A program made the translations under genes and the position numbers. A DNA stretch of 64,000 nt from Microbacterium yannicii (GTDB lineage: Bacteria > Actinomycetota > Actinomycetes > Actinomycetales > Microbacteriaceae): positions 186,001 to 250,000 of the forward strand of contig NZ_JAMXMB010000006.1 of assembly GCF_024055635.1 (NCBI RefSeq), given 5' to 3'. Positions 34,478 to 42,046 of this stretch are shown one piece after another (position 1 is the first letter of the stretch; each line of letters begins with the position of its first letter). The notes beneath the pieces were generated by a model. It saw only the letters and a program-made list of their open reading frames with translations. It was not told the origin of the DNA and did no database searches.

Positions 34478-35671
34478 ATGCGAGTCGACATCGTCACCAA
34501 GGAGTACCCTCCGGAGATCTACGGCGGAGCCGGTGTGCACGTGACGGAACTCGTCAAGGCGCTGCGGTCGAGCATCGACGTGCGCGTGCGGGCCTTCGGC
34601 GGTGAGCGCGACGAGGAGGGCACGACGTCGTACGGCGTCCCGGCCGAGTTGTCCGGCGCGAACGCCGCGGTGCAGACGCTCGGCACCGATCTCGAGATCG
34701 TGACGGATGTCGCGGGCGCCGACGTCGTGCACAGTCACACCTGGTACGCGAACCTCGCGGGGCACCTCGCGTCCCTGCTGCACGGCATCCCTCACATCGT
34801 GACGGCCCACAGTCTCGAGCCGCTGCGGCCGTGGAAGGCGGAGCAGCTCGGCGGGGGATACGCCGTCTCGAGCTGGATCGAGAAGTCGGCCTATGAGGGT
34901 GCCGCGGCGATCGTCGCGGTGAGCAACGGCATGCGCGAGGACATCCTGCGCAGCTACCCGGCGCTGGACCCCGACCGGGTCCGCGTCATCTACAACGGCA
35001 TCGACGTCGACGCGTGGCATCCGGTGGAGGATCCGGCGCTGCTCAGCGAGCTCGGCATCGATCCCGCGAGGCCCTCCGTGGTCTTCGTCGGGCGCATCAC
35101 GCGGCAGAAGGGCCTGCCGTACTTCCTGCGCGCCGCCGAGCGCCTGCCCGCCGACGTCCAGGTGATCCTCGCCGCCGGAGCCCCCGACACGCCGCAGATC
35201 ATGGCCGAGGTCGAGGAGCTCGTACGTCGCCTCCAGGACACGCGGGACGGCGTCGTCTGGCTCGACAGGATGCTGTCACGCCACGAGCTGTGCACGATCC
35301 TCAGCGCGGCGACGACCTTCGTCTGCCCGTCGGTGTACGAGCCGCTCGGCATCGTGAACCTCGAGGCGATGGCGTGTGGCGCGGCGGTCGTCGGAACGGC
35401 GACCGGCGGCATCCCCGAGGTCGTGGTCGACGGCGTCACCGGACGGCTGGTGCCCATCGAGCAGGTGCAGGACGGCACGGGGACGCCGATCGACCCCGAG
35501 CGCTACGTGGCCGACCTCGCCCGGGTGCTGACCGAGGTGGTCGGCGATCCGGAGCTGGCGCGGCAGTACGGCGCCGCCGGGCGGCGCCGCGCGACCGAGG
35601 ACTTCAGCTGGCAGCGCATCGCCGATCAGACGGCCGAGCTGTACGCGGAGGTGGCTGCCGGCGGCCGTTAG
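34478..35671 (+). CDS. glgA: GT4 glycogen synthase / maltose-1-phosphate synthase type
   Basis: A 397-residue retaining glycosyltransferase. The N-terminal [15 protein letters not shown] binds the acceptor side. [18 protein letters not shown] and [19 protein letters not shown] (with the E-x7-E type donor-phosphate motif) lie in the C-terminal half. It belongs to the actinobacterial GlgA group. The mycobacterial homologue, also divergent from glgC, makes maltose-1-phosphate (GlgM), so the product here could be glucan or maltose-1-phosphate. Its TAG stop codon is part of the -10 box of the next gene. Confidence 0.9.
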   Translation: MRVDIVTKEYPPEIYGGAGVHVTELVKALRSSIDVRVRAFGGERDEEGTTSYGVPAELSGANAAVQTLGTDLEIVTDVAGADVVHSHTWYANLAGHLASLLHGIPHIVTAHSLEPLRPWKAEQLGGGYAVSSWIEKSAYEGAAAIVAVSNGMREDILRSYPALDPDRVRVIYNGIDVDAWHPVEDPALLSELGIDPARPSVVFVGRITRQKGLPYFLRAAERLPADVQVILAAGAPDTPQIMAEVEELVRRLQDTRDGVVWLDRMLSRHELCTILSAATTFVCPSVYEPLGIVNLEAMACGAAVVGTATGGIPEVVVDGVTGRLVPIEQVQDGTGTPIDPERYVADLARVLTEVVGDPELARQYGAAGRRRATEDFSWQRIADQTAELYAEVAAGGR

Positions 35672-35674
35672 GCT
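35669..35674 (+). promoter_or_regulatory. leaderless -10 box of the ABC ATPase gene, overlapping the glgA stop codon
   Basis: TAGGCT starts with the glgA stop codon and ends 6 nt before the ATG at 35681. Confidence 0.6.
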
Positions 35675-35680
35675 GGTCGC

Positions 35681-36481
35681 ATGCCACAGGTGCTCGAGTT
35701 CTCCGACGTCGTCGTCCGCCGAAACGCCCGGAACATCGTCGACCACCTGACCTGGATCATCAACGACGACGAGCGCTGGGTCGTGCTCGGGCCCAACGGC
35801 GCCGGCAAGACCACGGTGCTCCAGATGGCCGATACGCTGCTGCACCCCACGGCGGGCACCGTGACGATCCTCGGCGAACGACTGGGTCGCACCGATGTCT
35901 TCGAGCTGCGGCCGCGGATCGGATTCGCGTCCTCGGCGATGGCACGTCGTGTGCCGCCCGAGGAGACGGTCCTCAACGTCGTGCTGACCGCCGCGTACTC
36001 GGTGCTGGGTCGCTGGCGCGAGGACTACGAAGACATCGACGAGCGCCGGGCCCTGCGAGTGCTCGCCGAGTGGAAGCTCGACCACCTGGCAGACCGCACC
36101 TTCGGCACGCTCAGCGACGGCGAGCAGAAGCGGGTGCAGATCGCGCGCGCCGTCATGACCGATCCCGAGCTGCTGCTCCTCGATGAGCCGACGGCGAGCC
36201 TCGACCTGGGCGCCCGCGAAGAACTGCTGATGCTGCTGAGCGGCTACGCCCAGGCGCCCACGACGCCGGCGATGATCATGGTCACGCATCACGTGGAGGA
36301 GATCCCGGTCGGCTTCACGCACGTGCTGCTGCTGCGCGACGGCCAGGCGGTGGCGGCCGGCCCGATCCGCGAGACGCTCACGGCGGACGCCCTCACCGAC
36401 ACGTTCGGCGTCCCCATCCGCCTCACCGAGGACGACGGCCGCTTCGCAGCGCGCGCCGCGCAGCCGGTCGCCGTCTCCTGA
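35681..36481 (+). CDS. stand-alone ABC ATPase
   Basis: A 266-residue ATP-binding protein with GPNGAGKTT, a modified signature LSDGEQKRVQIARAV (D in place of the second G), Walker B LLLLDEPTASLD and switch His in MVTHHVEEIP. No permease gene is adjacent. The HHVEEIP region resembles YlmA/ModF-like single ATPases. Its partner is unknown. It is transcribed from a leaderless promoter embedded in the glgA end. Its own stop codon lies inside a 19-bp dispersed element (36476-36494). Confidence 0.85.
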   Translation: MPQVLEFSDVVVRRNARNIVDHLTWIINDDERWVVLGPNGAGKTTVLQMADTLLHPTAGTVTILGERLGRTDVFELRPRIGFASSAMARRVPPEETVLNVVLTAAYSVLGRWREDYEDIDERRALRVLAEWKLDHLADRTFGTLSDGEQKRVQIARAVMTDPELLLLDEPTASLDLGAREELLMLLSGYAQAPTTPAMIMVTHHVEEIPVGFTHVLLLRDGQAVAAGPIRETLTADALTDTFGVPIRLTEDDGRFAARAAQPVAVS

Positions 36482-36494
36482 GCCCGTCGAGGGA
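36476..36494 (+). repeat. 19-bp dispersed element, copy 2
   Basis: TCCTGAGCCCGTCGAGGGA: core variant TGAGCCCGTCGA with complementary ends TCC/GGA. The TGA within it (36479-36481) is the stop codon of the ABC ATPase gene. Confidence 0.65.
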
Positions 36495-36521
36495 CGGTTC
36501 GGCAAGCGCTCGCGAGCCTGA

Positions 36522-36527
36522 TAGAAT
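36522..36527 (+). promoter_or_regulatory. -10 box of rpmE2
   Basis: TAGAAT would start a leader of about 70 nt that contains two small hairpins, GGTGC/GCACC (36536-36549) and GCCCTGG/CCAGGGC (36563-36582). Confidence 0.55.
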
Positions 36528-36602
36528 CTTTCTTTGGTGCGCTCGCACCCCAGACTTTGACCGCCCTGGCAAAATCCAGGGCACCACCCTCAAAGGACCA
36601 TC

Positions 36603-36860
36603 ATGAAGACTGACCTCCACCCGGACTACCAGGCCGTCGTGTTCCGTGACCTCGGCTCGGGCGAGACCTTCCTCACCCGCTCCACGGTCACCAGCGACAA
36701 GACGATCGAGCTCGACGGCGTCGAGTACCCCGTCATCGACGTGGAGATCTCGTCCGCCTCGCACCCGTTCTACACGGGCAAGCAGCGCATCATGGACTCG
36801 GCCGGTCGTGTCGAGAAGTTCAACCAGCGCTTCAAGAACTTCGGCGGCGCTTCCAAGTAA
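36603..36860 (+). CDS. rpmE2: 50S ribosomal protein L31 type B
   Basis: An 85-residue ribosomal protein. [17 protein letters not shown] and the C-terminal NQRFKNFGG are typical of type B L31. The zinc-binding cysteines of type A L31 are absent. In many actinobacteria the zinc-free form is used under zinc limitation with Zur control. I see no clear Zur palindrome here and no other C-minus ribosomal genes beside it. AAAGGA precedes ATG, and a terminator follows at 36917-36942. Confidence 0.95.
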   Translation: MKTDLHPDYQAVVFRDLGSGETFLTRSTVTSDKTIELDGVEYPVIDVEISSASHPFYTGKQRIMDSAGRVEKFNQRFKNFGGASK

Positions 36861-36916
36861 GCCCGCCCGCACGTTTCGACGGCGCTCAACGACCGGTCAC
36901 CGGTCCGCCTCGGATC

Positions 36917-36942
36917 GAAGACCCCGCCTCGGCGGGGTCTTC
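36917..36942 (+). terminator. rpmE2 terminator
   Basis: GAAGACCCCGCC / GGCGGGGTCTTC stem with a tight CTCG loop. It also lies just before the convergent exonuclease gene and may serve both. Confidence 0.8.
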
Positions 36943-36988
36943 TGCGTTTCCGCGCCATATGCCCGGTCGTGCGACGAGCGGTGGCGGC

Positions 36989-37720
36989 TCAGCGAATCGG
37001 CCAGCGGCCGTCGAGCCGCTCCTCGGGGTCGAGCCGGCCGATGCGCACGAAGTACTCGGTGAGGCTTTCGGCCTGCGCCCGCGCCCAGCCGATCTGACGG
37101 GTGTGAAGCTCGTGCACGGTGTCGGGGAGCCAGGGAGCGAAGCGTTCGGCGAGCGCCTGCGCCACGCGTCCGGCAGCGACGGCGTCCGCCGACGCCTCGT
37201 GCGCCGCGTCCAGTCGCACCGCGTAGTGCGCCGCGACGATCTCGAGCGTGCGCTTGCCCTTGCGCCAGCGGTCGTACGCCTTGTCGACGACCAGCGGATC
37301 GATCACGGGCGACGGGTTCTCGATCGGCACGACACCGTGCCGGAGCGACTCGTACTTCAGCAATGAGAAGTCGAACGGCGCGTTATAGGCGACGACAGGG
37401 ATGCCGGCGTCCAGCAGCGCTCGTACCGCCTCGACGACCTCGGCGACGACGTGGGCGGCCGGCCGGCCCTGAGCGCGGGCCTGCGCCGTCGAGATGCCGT
37501 GGATGGCGCTGGCGCCCTCGGGGATGTCGACGCCGGGATCGGCGAGCCAGTCACGTGCGCGGACGACGCGGCCCGCGGCATCCAGCAGTCCGACGTGGGC
37601 CGTCACGATGCGGTCGGCGGTGACGTCGACGCCCGTCGTCTCGAGGTCGAACACCCCGATCATGCGCACCCAGTCCGGCACGTCCCAGAGCGACAGCTGT
37701 TCGGGACGCGCGCGGCTCAT
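36989..37720 (-). CDS. DEDDh-family 3'-5' exonuclease (DNA polymerase III epsilon-like)
   Basis: A 243-residue exonuclease from ATG 37720. Exo I FDLETTG gives the Asp and Glu, Exo II NAPFDFSLL gives the second Asp, and Exo III is HEASADAVAAGRVA with His and Asp. It has no polymerase or helicase domain and is longer than bare epsilon domains by a C-terminal WARAQAESLTEYF region common in actinobacteria. An ATG at 37750 would add 10 residues. I prefer 37720 because TACCGT lies 7 nt upstream, matching the leaderless pattern of the region. Confidence 0.88.
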   Translation of the reverse strand: MSRARPEQLSLWDVPDWVRMIGVFDLETTGVDVTADRIVTAHVGLLDAAGRVVRARDWLADPGVDIPEGASAIHGISTAQARAQGRPAAHVVAEVVEAVRALLDAGIPVVAYNAPFDFSLLKYESLRHGVVPIENPSPVIDPLVVDKAYDRWRKGKRTLEIVAAHYAVRLDAAHEASADAVAAGRVAQALAERFAPWLPDTVHELHTRQIGWARAQAESLTEYFVRIGRLDPEERLDGRWPIR

Positions 37721-37727
37721 GCCGATC

Positions 37728-37733
37728 ACGGTA
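37728..37733 (-). promoter_or_regulatory. leaderless -10 box of the exonuclease gene
   Basis: TACCGT ends 7 nt before the ATG at 37720. Confidence 0.5.
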
Positions 37734-37796
37734 TGCGTCGCCTCCGACATCGGAGCACAGGCGCTCCGCGCACAGGCGAGGCCCGGGTGTGCCTCG

Positions 37797-37802
37797 TAGA
37801 CT
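37797..37802 (+). promoter_or_regulatory. leaderless -10 box of the alpha/beta hydrolase gene
   Basis: TAGACT ends 6 nt before the GTG at 37809. No Shine-Dalgarno sequence is present. Confidence 0.6.
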
Positions 37803-37808
37803 CGACGC

Positions 37809-38708
37809 GTGACCGCGCCGAACCCCTACGCACCCCTCCTCGACGAGATCCCCGTCGAGCGCCGCGAGGTCGGTGTGATGGGCGGGTCCACGGCGTACTG
37901 GGTCTATGGTCCCGCCGATGCGGCAGTCACGATCGTCGCGGTCCACGGCTTCCGCGGCGAGCATCATGGCCTCGAGCCCGTGGTGGCGCACCTTCCGTCG
38001 CTCCGGGTGATCTCACCCGACCTGCCGGGTTTCGGCGAGACCGCACCGGTGCCCGGCCGACGACACGATCTCGCTCTGTATGCGGAGTGGCTCCGCGAGT
38101 TCTCGGCCGCCGTGGCGCCGGGTGCGGTGATCCTCGGCCACTCGTTCGGCTCGATCGTGGTGGCGGCCGCGGTCGCCGGCGGCCTCGCAACGCCGCGCAT
38201 GATCCTCGTCAACCCGATCGGCGCTCCGGCGCTCGAGGGGCCGCGCGGCGTGCTCACGCGGCTCGCGGTCTTCTACTACTGGGCGGGCGCGAAGCTCCCG
38301 AAGCGGCTCGGTGACGCACTGCTGCGCAACGGCCTCATCGTGCGGGTCATGAGCGTGTCCATGGCGAAGACCAAGGACCCCGGCATCCGTCGATTCGTGC
38401 ACGATCAGCACGACACCTACTTCTCGCGCTTCGCGGACCGGGACGTGCTGCACGACGCATTCGTGGCATCGGTGTCGAACGACGTGCGGGCGTTCGCGCC
38501 GCGCATCCTGCAGCCGACGCTGCTCGTGGCGGCGCAGCGCGACGACATCACGCCGATCGAGGCGGAGCGGCGCCTCGCCACGATGTTCCCGGACGCGGAG
38601 CTGGTCGAGATCCCGGACGTCGGGCACCTCATCCACTACGAGACGCCGGCGGAGGCGGCCGACGCCATCACGCGGTTCGTCGCGCCTTCCGCTGCCGATA
38701 CGCGTTGA
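37809..38708 (+). CDS. alpha/beta hydrolase
   Basis: A 299-residue alpha/beta hydrolase. It has the HGF oxyanion motif (VAVHGFRGEHHG), nucleophile elbow GHSFGS (about residues 114-119), acid residue region AAQRDDITP and catalytic His in DVGHLIHYE. A cap domain of about 60 residues with VMSVSMAKTKDPGIRRF lies between. It resembles C-C bond hydrolases and esterases; the substrate is unknown. Its last 41 bp overlap the 3' end of the convergent CGNR gene. Confidence 0.85.
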   Translation: MTAPNPYAPLLDEIPVERREVGVMGGSTAYWVYGPADAAVTIVAVHGFRGEHHGLEPVVAHLPSLRVISPDLPGFGETAPVPGRRHDLALYAEWLREFSAAVAPGAVILGHSFGSIVVAAAVAGGLATPRMILVNPIGAPALEGPRGVLTRLAVFYYWAGAKLPKRLGDALLRNGLIVRVMSVSMAKTKDPGIRRFVHDQHDTYFSRFADRDVLHDAFVASVSNDVRAFAPRILQPTLLVAAQRDDITPIEAERRLATMFPDAELVEIPDVGHLIHYETPAEAADAITRFVAPSAADTR

Positions 38709-39222
38709 CGTTCATGCGGTTCCCGCAGTTGCCGATGTCGCAGTAGCGCTTCGACCCGTTCTTCGAGTAGTCGACGTAGACGCCGTCGCAGTCGTCGGCG
38801 GCGCAGATCCGCACGCGGTCGTACTCGTCGGCACGGATGACGTCGACGAACGCAAGCGCCGCTTCGACGAGCACGCGGGTGGCGAGGGGCGCATCGTCGC
38901 TGGTCGCATGGATGTGCCAGTCGAAGCCGTCGTGGATGACCAGCCGGGGGAGAGCCTTGCCGTCGCGCAGCATCTCGTTGACGATCGGCACGGCGCCGTC
39001 GCGGTCGACTTCCCACAGCTGCCGCAGGCGCGGCCGGACGTCGCGCAGGGCGGCGAGCTCTGCGGCGTCGCGCCGGATCAGGCCGGTGTACGGGTTGACC
39101 CGGAGGTAGTCGTCGAAGTCGTCCAGGGTCGTGAGGGCGTCTTCGTCGTCGTAGCCGGGCAGCGTGTTCACCAGGTACGACGCCGCGCGCAGGTTCTGCT
39201 CGGTGTCATGAATGAAAACCAC
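38668..39222 (-). CDS. CGNR zinc-finger / ABATE-domain regulator
   Basis: A 184-residue putative transcription factor. The N-terminal ABATE domain begins FIHDTEQNLRAASYLVNT. The C-terminal zinc finger has CAADDC and YCDIGNCGNRMN, including the eponymous CGNR motif, followed by a basic tail. I chose GTG 39222 because CAGGAG lies 5 nt upstream and the family starts at this point; a TTG at 39237 would add 5 residues. It is divergent from an EamA transporter gene, and direct repeats in the shared intergenic region are candidate operators. Confidence 0.88.
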   Translation of the reverse strand: MVFIHDTEQNLRAASYLVNTLPGYDDEDALTTLDDFDDYLRVNPYTGLIRRDAAELAALRDVRPRLRQLWEVDRDGAVPIVNEMLRDGKALPRLVIHDGFDWHIHATSDDAPLATRVLVEAALAFVDVIRADEYDRVRICAADDCDGVYVDYSKNGSKRYCDIGNCGNRMNVNAYRQRKARRTA

Positions 39223-39226
39223 GTTG

Positions 39227-39288
39227 ACTCCTGACAAGTCGGTCCGGTACTGTCACCAGTGTAAGCACGTTTCACTCCTGACAGTCGG
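39227..39288. promoter_or_regulatory. direct-repeat operator candidate between CGNR and EamA genes
   Basis: The decamer ACTCCTGACA occurs at 39227-39236 and 39274-39283, each followed by (A)GTCGG, 47 bp apart. A short palindrome ACTG-TCAC-CAGT (39249-39260) lies between. Copy 1 overlaps the ribosome binding site of the CGNR gene. Binding by the CGNR protein is inferred from position. Confidence 0.5.
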
Positions 39289-39298
39289 ATGCCGCCCC

Positions 39299-40303
39299 AT
39301 GACCTCGACCGCGTCCCGCACCGTCGCCCTCCCGAGCGCCGCGCCCGGCTCGAGCGCCCGGATGCGCACCACCGGCTTGATCATGGGGGTCGCGTCGGCG
39401 CTGGCGTTCTCGTCGAGCGGACCGTTCATCAAGCCGCTCCTCGAGGCCGGATGGTCGCTCGGTGCGGCGCTGCTGGTGCGCATGGGCGTCGCGGGTCTCG
39501 TGCTGTCGCCCGCGCTGTTCCTGGCCATGAGGCGACAGCGCGGCTTCCTCCGCCGGCACTGGCGGCTCATCGTCGGCTTCGGCTTGATGCCCGTGCTCGG
39601 CTGCCAGCTCTTCTTCTTCTCCGCGATGCAGCGGATGCCGGTGGCCGTCGCCCTGTTGATCCAATACCTCGCGCCGGTCATGCTCGTGGTCGCCGTGTGG
39701 GTGCGCACGCGGAAGGCGCCGTCGGCGCTCGTGCTGTGGGGCTCCCTCGTCGCCATCGTGGGGCTCGTGCTGGTCGTCGACATCTCGGGCGCGTCGTTCG
39801 ATCTGATCGGGACCCTGCTCGCCCTCGCGGCGGCCGTGTGCGTGTGCGCCTATTTCGTGATCTCGGAGCGCGCCGGGGATGATCTGCCGCCGCTGGCGCT
39901 GGCGGCGAGCGGTCTGCTGACGGGCGCCGTCGTCATCGGCATTCTCTGCGCCACCGGCATCATGCCGTTCCAGGCTCCCGCCGTCTCGGTGGTGCTGGCC
40001 GGCACCCCCGTGCCGTGGTGGATGCCGCTGCTCTGGGTGGCGGGCGTCGCGACGACGCTCGGCTACGCGCTCGGCGTGATGGCGGTTCCCCGTATCGGCT
40101 CGCGCGTGGCGTCGTTCGTCGGGCTGTCGGAGGTGCTGTTCGCCCTCATGTTCGCGTGGATCTTCCTCGCCGAGGTGCCCGCACCGATCCAGTTCGCCGG
40201 CGGGGCGCTGATCCTGGGAGGCGTCGTGCTGGTGCGTGCCGACGCCACGGGCAGTGCGCGGACCGCTCCTGCCGTGCCTATTCCTCCCGCGCCAGCTCCA
40301 TGA
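39299..40303 (+). CDS. EamA/DMT-family transporter
   Basis: A 334-residue membrane protein with ten predicted helices in two EamA repeats (the first ending near IVGLVLVVDISG, the second with GYALGVMAVPRIGSRVASFVGLSEVLFALM). Such exporters move amino acids or related metabolites, but the substrate cannot be deduced. From ATG 39299 there is an N-terminal polar segment of about 25 residues. Its 3' end overlaps the convergent Lrp gene by 26 bp. It is probably controlled by the divergent CGNR regulator. Confidence 0.88.
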   Translation: MTSTASRTVALPSAAPGSSARMRTTGLIMGVASALAFSSSGPFIKPLLEAGWSLGAALLVRMGVAGLVLSPALFLAMRRQRGFLRRHWRLIVGFGLMPVLGCQLFFFSAMQRMPVAVALLIQYLAPVMLVVAVWVRTRKAPSALVLWGSLVAIVGLVLVVDISGASFDLIGTLLALAAAVCVCAYFVISERAGDDLPPLALAASGLLTGAVVIGILCATGIMPFQAPAVSVVLAGTPVPWWMPLLWVAGVATTLGYALGVMAVPRIGSRVASFVGLSEVLFALMFAWIFLAEVPAPIQFAGGALILGGVVLVRADATGSARTAPAVPIPPAPAP

Positions 40304-40748
40304 GCGGGGTGACGCGATGGGCGATGACCTCGCCCATCACCAGGGACGTCTCCGTGCGCTCGACGCCTTCGATCGCGAGGATGCGGGCGTCGGTGTCGAA
40401 CAGGTGCTGCGTGTCGCGGCAGGCGACGCGCACCAGCAGATCGACCTGACCCGACAGCCCGTGCGCCTGCACGACCTCGGGAACGCGGGCGAGTTCGACG
40501 GCGATGCGGGGGAGATCCGCCTGACGCACGATGACGCTGATGAACGCCTCGATCGGAAAGCCCAGCGACGCCGACGAGATGGCGCGCTCGTACGACAGGA
40601 ACACCCCCGCCTTCTCCAGGCGGGACATGCGGGCCTGCACCGTGTTGCGCGAGAGGCCGAGCCGTTCGGCGAGCGCGACCACGGTCGCTCGCGGATCGGC
40701 GGAGAGCGCTGCCAGCAGCTCCAGGTCGACGTGATCGAGGGCACTCAT
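40278..40748 (-). CDS. Lrp/AsnC-family regulator
   Basis: A 156-residue feast/famine regulator. The N-terminal helix-turn-helix is DLELLAALSADPRATVVALAERLGLSRNTVQARMSRLE, and the C-terminal RAM domain has SGQVDLLVRVACRDTQHL. ATG 40748 is chosen because TAACGT lies 8 nt upstream; the open frame extends to 40781. It diverges from bkdA, the usual place for BkdR-type activators of branched-chain keto acid dehydrogenase genes, so isoleucine, leucine or valine is a likely effector. Confidence 0.92.
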   Translation of the reverse strand: MSALDHVDLELLAALSADPRATVVALAERLGLSRNTVQARMSRLEKAGVFLSYERAISSASLGFPIEAFISVIVRQADLPRIAVELARVPEVVQAHGLSGQVDLLVRVACRDTQHLFDTDARILAIEGVERTETSLVMGEVIAHRVTPLMELAREE

Positions 40749-40756
40749 AGTGCGAA

Positions 40757-40762
40757 ACGTTA
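40757..40762 (-). promoter_or_regulatory. leaderless -10 box of the Lrp gene
   Basis: TAACGT ends 8 nt before the ATG at 40748. Confidence 0.5.
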
Positions 40763-40769
40763 GCACGCT

Positions 40770-40800
40770 CTGAGCGGTCATGACTTATCAACATGCTCAG
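40770..40800. promoter_or_regulatory. inverted repeat, candidate Lrp operator
   Basis: CTGAGC (40770-40775) and GCTCAG (40795-40800) frame a relatively AT-rich 19-bp centre (TGACTTATCAACAT). This arrangement fits Lrp-type sites. It lies just upstream of the bkdA promoter. Confidence 0.45.
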
Positions 40801-40815
40801 GCAGATCATGAATGC

Positions 40816-40844
40816 TTGAGCGAGGTGCGAGACCGACGTAGCCT
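40816..40844 (+). promoter_or_regulatory. bkdABC promoter
   Basis: TTGAGC (40816-40821), 17-bp spacer, TAGCCT (40839-40844). This is the best -35/-10 pair in the window and gives a leader of about 68 nt to the bkdA ATG. Confidence 0.65.
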
Positions 40845-40919
40845 CGAGGTAGTCGGCGACGAAGCCGGCGGACGCGAAGCGGCTCCTCACGAGGGAGCCC
40901 GCAACGAGGAGTGATGACG

Positions 40920-42044
40920 ATGACGCACACCCTGACACCGACAGCCGACCTCGCCACCGACATCGACGATGTCGCGCGACTGCTGACTCCCGACGGCGAG
41001 CGCATCGCCGACCCCGAACTGGACCGCTGGGTCGCCGACGTCGACGCCACCACGCTGCGGGGCCTCTACCGCGACATGGTGCTGCTGCGACGGATCGACA
41101 CGGAGGGCGTCGCGCTGCAGCGGCAGGGCCAGCTCGGCCTGTGGCCGCCCTGCCAGGGGCAGGAGGCGACCCAGATCGGCACGGCGCGCGCGCTGCGCGC
41201 CGACGACTTCGCCTTCCCGAGCTATCGCGAGACCGGCGTGGTCTACGCGCGCGGCGGCAAGCCATCGGACTTCGTGCTCGCGTGGCGCGGCGAGGAGCAC
41301 TCGACGTACAACCCGTACGACATCAACACCGCCACGCAGCAGATCATCATCGGCGCCCAGGCGCTGCACGCCGTCGGCTATGCGATGGGCGTCCAGCGCG
41401 ACGGCACCGACCAGGTCTCGGTCGCCTATTTCGGCGACGGCGCGTCCAGTCAGGGCGACGTCAATGAGGCGATGGTCTTCGCCGCTTCTTTCCAGGCGCC
41501 GGTGGTCTTCGTGTGCACGAACAACCAGTGGGCGATCTCCGAGCCCGTCACCGTGCAGGCGAAGTTCCCGATCGCCGGGCGGGCGCCGGGCTTCGGCATC
41601 CCGAGCATGCGCGTGGACGGCAACGACGTGCTCGCCTGCTTCGCGGCGATGCGCTGGGCGCTCGACATCGCGCGCCGCGGCGACGGTCCGGCGTTCATCG
41701 AGGCCGTGACGTACCGCATGGGCCCGCACACCACCTCCGACGACCCCACGCGCTATCGCGATAAGGACGAGGTGGAGAAGTGGCGTCGCCGCGACCCGAT
41801 CACCCGCCTGGAAGCACTGCTCCGCGCACGGGGCGCGTTCGACGAGGAGTTCGTCTCCCGCGTCGAGGCCGACGCCGACGCGCTGGCCGCCGGCGTCCGC
41901 GAGGCCGCGATGACCGCCACGACGCGCGCGCCGCTCACCGTGCTCGACAACGTCTACGCCGAGCCCCACTCGGGGATCGACGAGCAGCGCGAGTGGTTCG
42001 GCGCCTACCTAGACGGTTTCGCTCCCGTAACCGAGGTGGTGTGA
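40920..42044 (+). CDS. bkdA: branched-chain 2-oxoacid dehydrogenase E1 alpha subunit
   Basis: TPP-binding decarboxylase subunit of the complex converting branched 2-oxoacids to acyl-CoAs. The 374 residues include YRETGVVYARG, the TPP motif GDGASSQGDVNEAM with NNQWAIS, and the phosphorylation-loop region YRMGPHTTSDDPTRYRDKDE. I chose ATG 40920 because GAGGAG lies 8 nt upstream; the frame is open from GTG 40911. A pyruvate specificity cannot be fully excluded, but the Lrp gene and the downstream leucine-catabolic genes favour branched-chain substrates. Confidence 0.88.
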   Translation: MTHTLTPTADLATDIDDVARLLTPDGERIADPELDRWVADVDATTLRGLYRDMVLLRRIDTEGVALQRQGQLGLWPPCQGQEATQIGTARALRADDFAFPSYRETGVVYARGGKPSDFVLAWRGEEHSTYNPYDINTATQQIIIGAQALHAVGYAMGVQRDGTDQVSVAYFGDGASSQGDVNEAMVFAASFQAPVVFVCTNNQWAISEPVTVQAKFPIAGRAPGFGIPSMRVDGNDVLACFAAMRWALDIARRGDGPAFIEAVTYRMGPHTTSDDPTRYRDKDEVEKWRRRDPITRLEALLRARGAFDEEFVSRVEADADALAAGVREAAMTATTRAPLTVLDNVYAEPHSGIDEQREWFGAYLDGFAPVTEVV

Positions 42045-42046
42045 CG

